A DNA stretch of 51,359 bases from Mycobacterium sp. WUMAC-067 (GTDB taxonomy: Bacteria > Actinomycetota > Actinomycetes > Mycobacteriales > Mycobacteriaceae): positions 1 through 51,359 of the forward strand of contig NZ_JAEKMI010000035.1 of the NCBI RefSeq assembly GCF_020217485.1, written 5' to 3'. Below the pieces are notes generated by a model. That model saw nothing but the letters and a program-made list of their open reading frames with translations. It was not told the origin of the DNA and made no database searches. Positions 1 to 8,780 of the stretch are shown here, piece after piece. The translations under genes were made by a program, and so were the position numbers. Within the stretch, counting starts at the first letter, position 1, and the number at the start of each line of letters is the position of its first letter.

Positions 1-191
1 ATTGCGACGCTTCTGGATCGCGTGCGAGCCTGTTGTTCCCCAGATACCGCCGGCTCTACAAACGACCCACCGGTAAGGTCTACCACACATTCCGCAGTGG
101 ACGCGACGTTCATATCGAGACCTCAGCTGGCTCAATAGACATGGACGCGTGCAGACGGGTTGCGCGGGCCGGGAGTCGGCCATCGTGGCTT

Positions 192-207
192 AAACATCTA
201 AAGGTTA
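192..207. promoter_or_regulatory. Putative operator, copy 1 of the island palindrome
   Basis: The 16-mer AAACATCTAAAGGTTA matches the recurring palindrome AWAYMTCTAGAKRTWT with imperfections in the centre and right arm. It lies about 210 bases before the start of the FadR-type regulator at 418, so it would suit autoregulation. The rest of positions 1-417 holds no gene that I can support. Confidence 0.5.
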
Positions 208-417
208 GCTTGCATGGAGCCGTCTCGGCGGCGGCTATTCGTCCGACCAGTTCACAACGACGGCTGGGTTCGCGACGCTGAGAACCCGTTGTCGTGGCGG
301 TACGGTGAGACCGCTAGCGGAACGTTGGCGCAGCCCGGCGATAAATGTCGGATAATTAGCGTCGTCAAGGGTCTGGGCTTCGCGGCCCCGTGGAATTGTC
401 AGATAGTGGGGAGAGAA

Positions 418-1194
418 GTGGCTAAGCGCACAGCGGCGGCGGCCCAAAAACCGGCCGAGAACCCGCCACCAGGCAAACCGAAACAAATCGCCGATCAACT
501 GCGCGGCGTGATCATCACCGGCGGATTGGACGAGGGTGACCTGCTGGGCACCGAGGCCGATCTGCTTGACCAGTTCGACGTGTCACGGCCATCTTTGCGT
601 GAAGCCCTGCGAATCCTGGAGGCCGATGGCCTAATCTCGGTGGCACGCGGTGTGCTCGGCGGTGTGGTCGTCCATCGTCCGGACCAGCGCATGACGGCCC
701 GCGCGGCGGCGTTGGTTCTGCAGGCGCGCAGCGTCTCGCTGTCCGATGTCTTTGACGCCAGCGCCGTCATCGAACCGGCCGCAGCGCGTATGTTGGCTAC
801 CTCGCGTGGTCGCCAGCGCGCAGCCGAACTGCTTCGGCAGGTCATTGTCGAGCAGAAGCGCACCGTCGACGATCCGCTCGGGTGGGCCAACGCCGTGGTT
901 CGTTTCCACAGTCAGATAGTGCATCTGGCCGGAAACCAAACACTGATACTCATGGCAGAGACCATCAACGAAGTCGTCGACCGAGCGATCGCCGACGTGC
1001 TGACAAGGGGCCAAGAGCAACCCGCGACCGCACGCCGGCGTACGACTCGCGCACATGAACTGCTCGTGGAACTCATCGCCGACGGTGATGCTGATGCCGC
1101 CCAAGCACATTGGGCCACCCACATGGCGCGGCTGCGTCGCACGCTACTAGGCGAGTTTGCGACCACGTTTGTCAATCACAATCGCCACGTGTAG
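418..1194 (+). CDS. FadR-type GntR family transcriptional regulator
   Basis: Predicted cytoplasmic DNA-binding repressor or activator of the GntR superfamily, FadR/FCD branch. Such proteins bind a palindromic operator through a winged helix and sense a small acid or acyl ligand through an all-helical C-terminal domain. The N-terminal winged helix spans roughly residues 22-90, with the recognition helix in the run VSRPSLREALRILEADGL; the FCD-like helical domain follows to about residue 245. I chose GTG 418 because GGGGAGAG lies just upstream and the 258-residue product matches the family; the longer frame from 214 adds low-complexity sequence. It closely resembles the second regulator at 9154-9915. 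A copy of the island operator lies upstream. Ligand and targets are not shown by sequence. Confidence 0.88.
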   Translation: MAKRTAAAAQKPAENPPPGKPKQIADQLRGVIITGGLDEGDLLGTEADLLDQFDVSRPSLREALRILEADGLISVARGVLGGVVVHRPDQRMTARAAALVLQARSVSLSDVFDASAVIEPAAARMLATSRGRQRAAELLRQVIVEQKRTVDDPLGWANAVVRFHSQIVHLAGNQTLILMAETINEVVDRAIADVLTRGQEQPATARRRTTRAHELLVELIADGDADAAQAHWATHMARLRRTLLGEFATTFVNHNRHV

Positions 1195-1203
1195 CGTCTT
1201 CGC

Positions 1204-1220
1204 ACCCGGTTGATCCGGGT
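1204..1220. terminator. Hairpin between convergent genes
   Basis: ACCCGG, a five-base loop TTGAT, then CCGGGT form a perfect six-pair stem 10 bases after the regulator stop and before the convergent acyl-CoA synthetase. There is no clear T tract, as is common in mycobacteria, so terminator function is only probable. Confidence 0.4.
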
Positions 1221-1287
1221 CATGTTGTGCCAGAAGGGGAGTCGGGTGGGACTCCATCTTCACCTTCTGGTGCGGTCGGAATGTTCC

Positions 1288-2976
1288 TCATTTCTTTCGC
1301 TCAACGCTCGCCTGTGCTCGGGCCCATGTGTAATCAGCTTTGCCGGCGGGACTGCGCTCAATACCGGGCCGGAACAGCACTGCCTTCGGCAGCTTGTAAC
1401 GCGCCAGCGAAGCCGCCGCGTGGGTGATCAGAGCCGCGGCGTCGACCGCACCGGGTTCGGTGAGCGCGACGATCGCGATCACCTCTTGGCCCCAGCGCTC
1501 GCTCGGGCGACTGGTGACCACGACGTCGGCGACAGATGGGTGCGAGGCAATCGCCATCTCGACCTCCTCGGCGAAGACTTTTTCGCCGCCAGAGTTGATG
1601 GACGCTGCTTCCCGGCCCAATAGCTCAATTGCGCCGTCCGCCAGATGACGTGCCCGATCACCGGGTACTGCGTAGCGGATACCGTCGATGACGGGGAATG
1701 TCTTCGCAGTCTTGGCCCGGTCGTCCTTGTACCCGAGCGGAACCCATCCGCGCTGGGCTAACCAACCGGTGCCTTCATGACCTGGAGGCAGCACCCGATC
1801 GCAGTGCTCACCGACCACATAGGTATCGGGTCCCGGCTTGAATGTGCCCGTCGACACCGCGCCGGACGTCGACATGTGGGTCAATTGAGCTCCTGTCTCC
1901 GATGAACCGACGCCGTCCAGGACAATGAGCCCTGGACATGCATCGATCAAGCGTTGCTTGATCGATGCAGTCAGCCGAGCGCCGCCGTTCCCGACCAGGG
2001 CGAGCGATGACACATCGGCGTGCGAGTTTTCGATCGCTTCCGCCAGAGGACGCGCCATGGCATCGCCAACGATGGATGCCACAAAAACCTTCTCCCGCGA
2101 AATGGTGCGCACGGCCGCGTCAGCATCGAACCGGTGTGTCACGGGGGAGAACACCGCGGTGTGCCCGAGCGTGACCGCGGACATGACACCCCACTGCGCT
2201 GCGCCGTGGATAAGGGGTGGAAGCACCATGAGTTTGGTGCCTGTGGAAGAGGCGGCGCGCTCGACGACCTCCTCGATCGAGCCGACAGAGCGGCCGGTGT
2301 ACAAATCGCGTCCGCCGAATGCGGCCATGAAGATGTCGTGTTGACGCCAGAGCACACCTTTCGGCATTCCAGTGGTGCCACCTGTGTAGAGGATGTAAAG
2401 GTCGTCTGGCGATGGGGTCACTGGGGGAGCTTGCGATGAACCTGCTGCGACGATCGACTCGTAATCGACTGCACCGGGAAGCAGGGGATTGCCCGACTCG
2501 TCGGCGATCTGAACGAGTACCCGCAGATCGGGTAGTCCAGGCAGCACCTCGGCCAGCACAGGTGCAAAGGTGGCGTGATAGATGAGAGCGGTTGCGGCGG
2601 AATCCGAAAGCAGGTAGGTCAATTCCGATTTGACATAGCGGTAGTTGACGTTGAACGGCGCAACCCGCGCCCGGAACGACGCGAGTAACGACTCAACGAA
2701 CTCGTTGCCGCTGTAGGCGCAGATGCCGACGACATCCTGTCCGACGGCGCTGCCGTCCAGCGCGGACCGTTCGGTGTGACACCCCAGACCTTGCCCATGA
2801 AGAAAGGATGAAAGCCGGTTGGACCGGTCCCTGATCTGTGCGAATGTGTAGCGGCGGTCCCCTTGGACCACCAGCTCCCGATCGGGGACGGCGTCGGCAA
2901 CGGCGTCGAGTACCGAGGGCATGGTGAAGGTCGCCGCCCCCGTGAGCGGATCGATGATGTTACGGCAATCGCTCAT
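1288..2976 (-). CDS. FadD-type acyl-CoA synthetase (FadD19-like)
   Basis: ATP-dependent acyl-CoA ligase of the ANL superfamily, which activates a carboxylic acid to its CoA thioester through an acyl-adenylate; expected in the cytoplasm. The phosphate-binding signature YTGGTTGMPKG starts at residue 197, followed by GSSETG and the hinge/C-terminal region with LLGREAASINSGGEK. The catalytic lysine of SPAGKADY is K546, 17 residues from the end. The frame stays open to 3186, but ATG 2976 starts the recognisable protein (562 residues). The intervening 70 codons look like leader. The overall pattern resembles mycobacterial FadD19/FadD17 enzymes, which act on sterol side chains or branched acids; the substrate here is inferred only. 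A promoter with embedded operator lies at 3212-3241. Confidence 0.9.
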   Translation of the reverse strand: MSDCRNIIDPLTGAATFTMPSVLDAVADAVPDRELVVQGDRRYTFAQIRDRSNRLSSFLHGQGLGCHTERSALDGSAVGQDVVGICAYSGNEFVESLLASFRARVAPFNVNYRYVKSELTYLLSDSAATALIYHATFAPVLAEVLPGLPDLRVLVQIADESGNPLLPGAVDYESIVAAGSSQAPPVTPSPDDLYILYTGGTTGMPKGVLWRQHDIFMAAFGGRDLYTGRSVGSIEEVVERAASSTGTKLMVLPPLIHGAAQWGVMSAVTLGHTAVFSPVTHRFDADAAVRTISREKVFVASIVGDAMARPLAEAIENSHADVSSLALVGNGGARLTASIKQRLIDACPGLIVLDGVGSSETGAQLTHMSTSGAVSTGTFKPGPDTYVVGEHCDRVLPPGHEGTGWLAQRGWVPLGYKDDRAKTAKTFPVIDGIRYAVPGDRARHLADGAIELLGREAASINSGGEKVFAEEVEMAIASHPSVADVVVTSRPSERWGQEVIAIVALTEPGAVDAAALITHAAASLARYKLPKAVLFRPGIERSPAGKADYTWARAQASVERKK

Positions 2977-3211
2977 GCGTACGTCATTCCAAACCGCTGC
3001 GCGGAATTGTCGTGAAACCTTTGACCGCACTTCCTGAGCGCCATATACGCTGTGCCAGCGGATTTCGACCATGGCCCCAAGTACCGCGGTGCATGCGCGA
3101 AGCAGCCCCCGGCGACAAAGGTGCACAGGAACCTCACGGTGGCCACCTCGTTTCCAACTGTCAGCATGTGGTCTTAGTTGCGCCACAGGTCTATCGGCAG
3201 ACTAGCGCCAC
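2977..3211 (-). other. Long leader of the acyl-CoA synthetase
   Basis: About 235 bases between the predicted promoter and the likely ATG at 2976. Frames on this strand are open here but carry no domain that I recognise. It may be untranslated leader, an N-terminal extension, or the remnant of another gene. Confidence 0.3.
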
Positions 3212-3241
3212 ATTAAACATCTAGAGATATGGGATTGTAAA
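3212..3241 (-). promoter_or_regulatory. Promoter with embedded operator
   Basis: Read on the minus strand, a -35 TTTACA is followed after 18 bases by a -10 TTTAAT. The palindrome AAACATCTAGAGATAT (plus strand 3215-3230) lies between and over these boxes. A bound protein would block RNA polymerase. The same arrangement recurs at 33326-33354. Confidence 0.6.
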
Positions 3242-3512
3242 GTGGGCACCCAGCCAGTTGGGCCGCGCTGACGTGACCTAACGGCCTGGACCAGCGGCCG
3301 TGGATGTTAACCAACTGCGGTGACGTGGTTGACAAAATCGATAACCGCTCCCCGCACCGTACTTCACACCGACAGACACCCGGCCGATCGGGGCGGTCCC
3401 GCGGGGCCGCCGAGCTAGGTCGAGCGCGGCATTGCCGATCCTCTGCACGCCTAGCCAGTGGGCATGGTGCACGTCTGCCGAGAGTGGTGTAATCAACTAG
3501 GACGGTACTAAG

Positions 3513-3528
3513 ATAGATCTAAAGGTTT
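3513..3528. promoter_or_regulatory. Putative operator, upstream of the first amidohydrolase
   Basis: ATAGATCTAAAGGTTT matches the island palindrome with a changed centre, 167 bases before the amidohydrolase start. The region 3231-3512 holds no convincing gene. Confidence 0.5.
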
Positions 3529-3695
3529 CGCGTGCCTTGTAGCGCCGGTTCAGTATCGCCGCCCGTTAGTGAGGAGCGGAGCGCCGAGAGGTCGGGGCTA
3601 GCGACCCGCGGTCATCGGACGGCTGACCGCCCGCGTCGAACAAGACCTAAACGCACCTGGTGGGCCGGGCCATGGTTATGAGAGGGACACAAGAA

Positions 3696-4889
3696 ATGGC
3701 GTTGGATTACAGGCCAATTGACGTTGACCACCACTACTACGAACCGTTGGATGCCTTCACAAGGCATCTGAGCAAGTCGTTCAAGCTGCGTGGTGTGCAG
3801 ATGCTCACAAATGGCAAGCGCACCACGGCCGTCATCGGCCAGCGAGTCAACCGGTTCATAGCCAACCCGACGTTCGATCCAATCATTGTGCCTGGATGTT
3901 TGGATCTACTGTTCAGGGGAGAGATCCCCGATGGCATTGATCCGGCCTCGCTCATGAAGGTTGACCGACTCGCAGAGCACCCCGAGTACCAGGACCGCGA
4001 GGCCCGTGTGAAAGTTATGGACAAGCAAGGCATCGAAACGGTCTTTATGCTGCCGACGTTCGCCTGCGGCGTTGAAGAAGCGTTGAAGCATGACGTCGAG
4101 GCCACGATGGAGTCGGTGCACGCCTTCAACTTGTGGTTGGACGAGGACTGGGGATTCCACCGGCCTGATGGACGGGTTATTTCGGCGCCGATCATCTCCC
4201 TCGCTGACCCCGACAAAGCCGTGGATGAAGTGGAACGTGTGTTGGACCGCGATGCCAAACTCGTCCTCGTACGGCCCGCCCCCGTACCGGGCGTGGTTAA
4301 ACCCCGGTCACTGGGACACCCCATCCACGACCCGGTGTGGGCGCGGCTGGCTGAGGCGGGAGTGCCCGTCGGTTTCCACCTCAGTGACAGTGGCTATTTA
4401 CAATTCGCGGCGCTGTGGGGCGGCAAGTCGACATTTGAGCCTTTCGGGTCCAAGCCGGATCCACTCGATCAGATCCTCGTAGACGACCGAGCCATCCACG
4501 ACAGTATGGCGTCGATGATTGCCCACGGCGTATTCACTCGCCATCCGGCGTTGAAGGCGGTCAGTATCGAAAACGGATCATATTTTGTCTTCCGGCTGAT
4601 CAAACGCCTCAAGAAGGCGGCGAACAACCACCCGCGGTTGTTCCCCGTAGATCCCGTGGAACAACTGCACACCAACGTTTGGATCGCCCCCTACTACGAA
4701 GACGACCTCGATGCCTTGGCCGCGGCTGTCGGAGTCGACAAGATTCTGTTCGGATCGGACTGGCCCCACGGCGAGGGGCTGGCCGATCCAGTTGCTTTCA
4801 CCAGCGAGTTGACGTCCTTCAGTGACGCAGACATCCAGAAAATCATGCGCGAGAACGCGTTAGAGCTACTCGGCGGCTCCGGGTGTTGA
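3696..4889 (+). CDS. Amidohydrolase family protein (Amidohydrolase_2 type)
   Basis: TIM-barrel metal-dependent hydrolase or decarboxylase of the amidohydrolase_2 group, which includes ACMSD-type decarboxylases; cytoplasmic. The N-terminal metal motif is DVDHHYYEP (residues 9-17), a metal-ligand histidine is H228 in GFHLSD, and the C-terminal aspartate is D355 in GSDWPH. Start ATG 3696 follows AGAGGGA at a suitable distance; the frame extends 12 codons further up without a better site. Length 397 residues. It is followed by the DapB-like gene on the same strand. A second, longer member of the family is at 33779, also with a DapB-like gene in its operon, so the pairing is duplicated. Substrate unknown. 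Confidence 0.85.
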   Translation: MALDYRPIDVDHHYYEPLDAFTRHLSKSFKLRGVQMLTNGKRTTAVIGQRVNRFIANPTFDPIIVPGCLDLLFRGEIPDGIDPASLMKVDRLAEHPEYQDREARVKVMDKQGIETVFMLPTFACGVEEALKHDVEATMESVHAFNLWLDEDWGFHRPDGRVISAPIISLADPDKAVDEVERVLDRDAKLVLVRPAPVPGVVKPRSLGHPIHDPVWARLAEAGVPVGFHLSDSGYLQFAALWGGKSTFEPFGSKPDPLDQILVDDRAIHDSMASMIAHGVFTRHPALKAVSIENGSYFVFRLIKRLKKAANNHPRLFPVDPVEQLHTNVWIAPYYEDDLDALAAAVGVDKILFGSDWPHGEGLADPVAFTSELTSFSDADIQKIMRENALELLGGSGC

Positions 4890-5111
4890 CGGGCGCAGTT
4901 ACGGATCGCTCGATGTGCGAATCGACCATTGCCATCGGCGATGCTCTGGCCGGCACTTTTCGTTGGGCACTGCAACACATTCGCTTACCCCTGGAAACTT
5001 ACATTGCCCTATTCGCGGACGAGGGGACGCCGCGGTGGCACCGGTAGCAAGAATTGGTTTCGCCAACCACGAGGGTGAACAGCGAGCACGGCTCGCCGCG
5101 AGTACGGTCTC

Positions 5112-6176
5112 ATGACTGTCCGGGTCATTCAGTGGGCAACAGGCCCGGTCGGTCTGGCGCAGCTGCGTGAGGTCATCGACAGACCAGAGCTCGAACTTGT
5201 TGGCGTGTTGGTCTACTCCGAGACGAAGGTTGGGCTCGACGCCGGCGCACTTGTCGATCGACCGGCGACTGGTGTGTGCGCTACCGCTGACCAGGGCGCA
5301 ATCTTCGCGCTCGAGGCGGATGTGGTTTTGCACGCTGCAAGCAAAGCCGGGACTGTGGACACGAACGTCGATGACATTGTCGCCCTGCTGTCGTCGGGGA
5401 AGAATGTCATCACCACGACTTCCTACAACCACTTGCCAAGCTGCAGTCGAGCGATCGCTGATCGCATCACCGCAGCTTGCCGTACAGGAGGGTCGCGGTT
5501 CTTTGCAGCCGGCGAGCACCCTGGATTCGTCTTCGAACGACTGGCCACAGCAGTGACCGCACTTTCCCAGCATGTCGACTGCATCACCGTGCAGGAGTTC
5601 GTCGACTGCTCAGAAATCTCGGAGCGCGGCATGCTCGTAGATCTCATGGGAATGGGCAAGCAGCCGGACGAAATCACCGTGGAGTCACCGATGTTCAGCG
5701 CAGTTTCGCTTCAGTACGAGCAGGCGCTCGGGGGAGCGGCTGATGTTCTAAACTGCCGGATCGACTCCATCGAGCGGTCAATTGAGACCGTTACGGCATC
5801 CCAGGACGTCGTTCTCCGCTGCGCGACATTGAAGGCTAGGACCGTCGTTGGGCAAAAACTCTGCTGGACTGCGTATCAGCAGGGCAAGCCCGTCCTGGTT
5901 GCTGAGGAGTACTGGTCTGCGGCGAGTGATATACCGCAGTGGAGTTCGCAGCTTGCCGGACAATTCAGGGTCCGCATCACCGTAACGGGCGTGCCCTCAA
6001 TGCAGCTCGATCTCGAGATTGGCAACGGCATCGTTCCCGGACTCGCCAACGTTTCGCAGGGACAGCTTGCTGTGGCGATGACAGCGGTCCGTGCAATCGG
6101 CGACGTCATGGCGTCGCCCGCCGGACGCGTCGTCATACCGAGGGTTTTCGGCGTCTACCAGTGGCCCGAAAGCTAG
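5112..6176 (+). CDS. DapB-like NAD(P)-binding reductase
   Basis: Similar to the N-terminal Rossmann domain of dihydrodipicolinate reductase, but the mycobacterial group to which this belongs is not a lysine-pathway enzyme. The nucleotide-binding motif is near the N-terminus (QWATGPVGLAQL, residues 8-19). The strand VVLHAASKAG and the run NVITTTSYNH follow the DapB pattern. Length 354 residues. It shares its layout with the protein at 37751-38794. The start codon has no strong ribosome-binding site, and the 222-base gap from the preceding amidohydrolase contains no gene that I can see. Likely an oxidoreductase of the same catabolic pathway; the reaction is not known. Confidence 0.75.
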   Translation: MTVRVIQWATGPVGLAQLREVIDRPELELVGVLVYSETKVGLDAGALVDRPATGVCATADQGAIFALEADVVLHAASKAGTVDTNVDDIVALLSSGKNVITTTSYNHLPSCSRAIADRITAACRTGGSRFFAAGEHPGFVFERLATAVTALSQHVDCITVQEFVDCSEISERGMLVDLMGMGKQPDEITVESPMFSAVSLQYEQALGGAADVLNCRIDSIERSIETVTASQDVVLRCATLKARTVVGQKLCWTAYQQGKPVLVAEEYWSAASDIPQWSSQLAGQFRVRITVTGVPSMQLDLEIGNGIVPGLANVSQGQLAVAMTAVRAIGDVMASPAGRVVIPRVFGVYQWPES

Positions 6177-6195
6177 CGCCGGCGGCACCGTCTGT

Positions 6196-6296
6196 GTCGG
6201 ACTCGGTTATGCGAGACAGCCGCAGCCATTGTGACTTTCCGGAAGGCACCTGGGGATCGGAAGGACCAGCGATCGCAGAGGCTTGTCGAGCGGTGC
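6196..6296. repeat. About 100-bp dispersed repeat, copy A
   Basis: This segment aligns with 17468-17570 over its whole length with scattered differences; shared stretches include CTTGTCGAGCGGTG and CAGCGATCGCA. Both copies sit next to decayed genes of the same island. No function is evident. Confidence 0.6.
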
Positions 6297-6389
6297 CGAT
6301 GTGCTGAGTGATGCTACGGGCGGCAACTCGTAAGGACCGCGCCCAACGGAGTAGCTGCGCAAAAGACTTCAATGCCGGGCTGGACGCCG

Positions 6390-6698
6390 CTAGCCGGCTG
6401 GCCCGTCGGCGAACTTGAGGAGCACCACCCCCGGAATCGACTCGAATCTGCTGACCCGTCACATAACGGGACTCGTCGCTGGCCAAAACGACGGCAACGT
6501 TGGCGATGTCCTCGGGCTCGACGTAGGGCATGGGCACCCCTTAAAGCAGGTGAATTCCGATTCCGCATCGGCCCGGCTTGTCTTCGCATTCTTCATACCG
6601 GCCGAAATATGGCATGAAGACAAGCTCAAGATGGACCTGAAAGCCGGTTGTCGAGGTGCCAACGCGGTGACCGGTCACATAACTTTCGCCTGGTCTGC
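6390..6698 (-). pseudogene. Remnant of a mycofactocin-type SDR (C-terminal part)
   Basis: Minus-strand frames give pieces matching the C-terminus of the intact SDR at 32123-32995: a stretch with SRADAESEF, then MPYVEPEDIANVAVVLASDE and SRYVTGQQIRVD. A run of five G residues then shifts the frame, and the tail VVLLKFADGPAG ends at a TAG at 6390-6392. Frame changes near 6540 and an extra YVTGHR-like piece near 6680 suggest more than one rearranged fragment. Only about 100 residues remain. Confidence 0.75.
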
Positions 6699-7748
6699 TC
6701 AGGCGTGAATGTGCCGAGATGCCCGGGTGGTCATGAGCTCCCATTCGGCCACAATCGGATTCGTGTCCTCGAGGGACGGACCGGCTAGCCCCCACTGGAC
6801 CATTGCGCGCGTGGCGGTGATGCACAGGACCATCACGCCGAATGCCGTCCAGTAGTTGCAATCGCTTACCGGTCGGCCGGTCCGTTGACTCCAGCGCTGC
6901 CACGTTTCTTCGGGGGAGGGCACTCCCGGCAGGGGTTCGTCGGAGTTTTGCCGGTGCATCTCGTCGAGGAACAGCCCATAGCCGATGTCGGCCGCGGGAT
7001 TGCCGATATACGCCACCTCGAAATCGACCAGGGCTTGCACGCTGTCCCCGTTGACGAGGGCGTTTACCAACCGAGCGTCGCCCATGCAGATGGCCGGAGC
7101 GGCGTCGGCGTCAACTGGGATGTTGGCCTGTAGCCAGTCGAGCACCGCCAGTTGGCGAGCCACCGTTTCCGCGTCGGCAGCGTCGAGTAGCGATGATCGC
7201 CAGTACTCGATCGCAGCTCCGCAGCCGCGGGGCAGATTCTCGGATTCTGCGAACTCGCTGGGATCGACTTTGTGCAAGGTCCCCAACGCATCGACGAAGC
7301 TTTCCCAAATGAGACGTTGAGTATCCGAGGAGTGGTCCCGGAACCAGCCCGTACCGTGGTAACCGTCTGGAGTCGTGTCGGCCACACTTCGTCCGGCGAC
7401 GTGTTCGAGAATAAAGCATGGCCGGCCGATTACTCGAGCTCCGTGGTCGACCGCAATGATGCGTGGCACTGGTGCGCCCAGTCGTCGGGCCGCATCCATG
7501 ATTCGTGCCTCGCGACACGGATCAGCCTGAAACACCATCCCGCCGGTAACCGGTGGCGCCTTGAGGACGAATGACACGGACGCATCTGCAAGCGTGCTGT
7601 CGACTCTCCAGGCTCCCCCAGAGTGTCCACCTCCGAGTTTCGTCACTGTCAGCGGCCCTAACGAAGGGTCGACTTCGTTCGCGAGCCAGTCGTGGAGGCG
7701 TTCGATGTCGAACGCCTCTTCGGCGGTCGCGGCGGTGTCACCGGTCAT
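6699..7748 (-). CDS. APH-fold phosphotransferase family protein
   Basis: Protein-kinase-like fold of the aminoglycoside phosphotransferase/choline kinase superfamily, 349 residues. The N-lobe shows GGGHSGGAW followed by the conserved lysine in FVLKAP. The catalytic loop reads MGDARLVNALV (the usual HGD histidine is replaced by M, common in this subfamily), and the metal motif is DFE in ALVDFEVAYIG. In mycobacteria such genes often lie beside acyl-CoA dehydrogenases and SDRs of lipid catabolism, and their real substrate is generally unknown; antibiotic resistance should not be assumed. It is transcribed divergently from the SDR at 7929. Two tandem copies of the island operator lie between them. 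Confidence 0.82.
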   Translation of the reverse strand: MTGDTAATAEEAFDIERLHDWLANEVDPSLGPLTVTKLGGGHSGGAWRVDSTLADASVSFVLKAPPVTGGMVFQADPCREARIMDAARRLGAPVPRIIAVDHGARVIGRPCFILEHVAGRSVADTTPDGYHGTGWFRDHSSDTQRLIWESFVDALGTLHKVDPSEFAESENLPRGCGAAIEYWRSSLLDAADAETVARQLAVLDWLQANIPVDADAAPAICMGDARLVNALVNGDSVQALVDFEVAYIGNPAADIGYGLFLDEMHRQNSDEPLPGVPSPEETWQRWSQRTGRPVSDCNYWTAFGVMVLCITATRAMVQWGLAGPSLEDTNPIVAEWELMTTRASRHIHA

Positions 7749-7814
7749 TCCGTCTCCCTGAGTTGTTCTGTGAAGCTGCCTAGCAGTCGAAAATTAGTGT
7801 AGGTCGTAACACCG

Positions 7815-7830
7815 ATCCATCTAGATATTT
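7815..7830. promoter_or_regulatory. Putative operator, tandem copy 1
   Basis: ATCCATCTAGATATTT, a near-complete match to the island palindrome in the 180-base divergent intergenic region of the APH-fold and SDR genes. It is 19 bases, centre to centre, from the next copy. Confidence 0.65.
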
Positions 7831-7833
7831 TCC

Positions 7834-7849
7834 ATACATCTAGATATTT
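7834..7849. promoter_or_regulatory. Putative operator, tandem copy 2
   Basis: ATACATCTAGATATTT, a full match to AWAYMTCTAGAKRTWT. The 19-base spacing from copy 1 is just under two helical turns, so two dimers would lie on nearly the same face and could bind cooperatively. Confidence 0.68.
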
Positions 7850-7928
7850 TGGTTGGGGTCACCACGGGCACTATGCGCTACGGCCTCCGATCGACGGAGA
7901 CGGCCTCGTCTAGGAAGAGAGTGATGCA

Positions 7929-8780
7929 ATGGAGCTTGTCAAGGGTCAGCGGGCAATCATCACGGGTGGGGGGACCGGTCTCGGCTTTGCCAGCGCCAAG
8001 ACACTGATAGAGCACGGCGCGCACGTCCTGATTGCGGGGCGACGCGCCGATGTACTCGAGTTGGCTGCCAACGAGCTCGAGAAGTTCGCGGTGGGTGGAA
8101 CCATAGCCACGCACCAGTGTGACGTCACTGAGGAGTCGCAGGTGGAAGCCGCGATGGCGGCGGCGGCAGGCCCCTCCGGGCGGATCGACATCGTAATCGC
8201 CAACGCGGGAGGGGCATTCCCCGCACCGATAACCTCACTGGATCCAGCCGGTTGGCGTTTCGCTCTGGACCTAAACGTGATCGGCACGGCGTTGACGATC
8301 AAGCACGCGGTGCCGGCAATGAAGGAGAACGGCGGTTCCATCATCACGATGTCGTCGACAGCAGGAGTTAAAGTTGAGCGCTGGATGGCAGCCTACAGCG
8401 TCAGTAAGGCGGCGGTAGAGATGCTCACAAAGTGCGCAGCATTTGAGTTGTCGCAGTTCAAAATCCGCGTCAATGGTATTCGGCCGGGGTGGCATTCCAC
8501 CGAGTCCAATCTGCAGTACTGCCCTCCGGAGTTCCAGGAGGACGTGATCGGCAAGACTTTCCTCGGCCGCGCTGGTGAACCCGACGACATTGGGAATGCG
8601 GTGTTATGGCTGGCAAGTCCATTGGCTTCATTCGTCACAGGTCACATCCTCGGTGTCGACGGTGGACTCGGAGTGGACGTCGGTGAAGACTTCGAGGGCA
8701 TGGTGCGGATGCTGATGGGAGACGGCATGATGGACGCGGCTCTCGGCCGGACAGATGTGGACTCAGCGCCCGTGGCTTGA
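7929..8780 (+). CDS. Short-chain dehydrogenase/reductase
   Basis: Classical SDR of 283 residues, an NAD(P)-dependent alcohol or keto oxidoreductase in the cytoplasm. It shows TGGGTGLG (cofactor loop, residues 12-19), NAGG, the catalytic serine in TMSSTAG, and the active-site pair YSVSK. The C-terminal VTGHILGVDGG is typical of the family. The start is preceded by GGAAGAGA at a good distance. Divergent from the APH-fold gene and controlled by the tandem operator pair. A hairpin follows its stop. Substrate unknown; island context suggests a hydroxyl or keto intermediate of lipid or terpenoid breakdown. Confidence 0.9.
   Translation: MELVKGQRAIITGGGTGLGFASAKTLIEHGAHVLIAGRRADVLELAANELEKFAVGGTIATHQCDVTEESQVEAAMAAAAGPSGRIDIVIANAGGAFPAPITSLDPAGWRFALDLNVIGTALTIKHAVPAMKENGGSIITMSSTAGVKVERWMAAYSVSKAAVEMLTKCAAFELSQFKIRVNGIRPGWHSTESNLQYCPPEFQEDVIGKTFLGRAGEPDDIGNAVLWLASPLASFVTGHILGVDGGLGVDVGEDFEGMVRMLMGDGMMDAALGRTDVDSAPVA

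Noticed and set aside
33..281. 82-codon frame at the left edge
   Set aside because: No recognisable domain, no good ribosome-binding site, and it overlaps the operator region before the regulator.
3215..3230. KstR or KstR2 cholesterol-regulon operator
   Set aside because: Those sites are TnnAACnnGTTnnA and AnCAAGnnCTTGnT types; the palindrome here has a CTAG centre and does not match.
6699..7748. Aminoglycoside resistance phosphotransferase
   Set aside because: The catalytic loop and setting are those of the large actinobacterial APH-fold group near lipid genes, not of known resistance enzymes.
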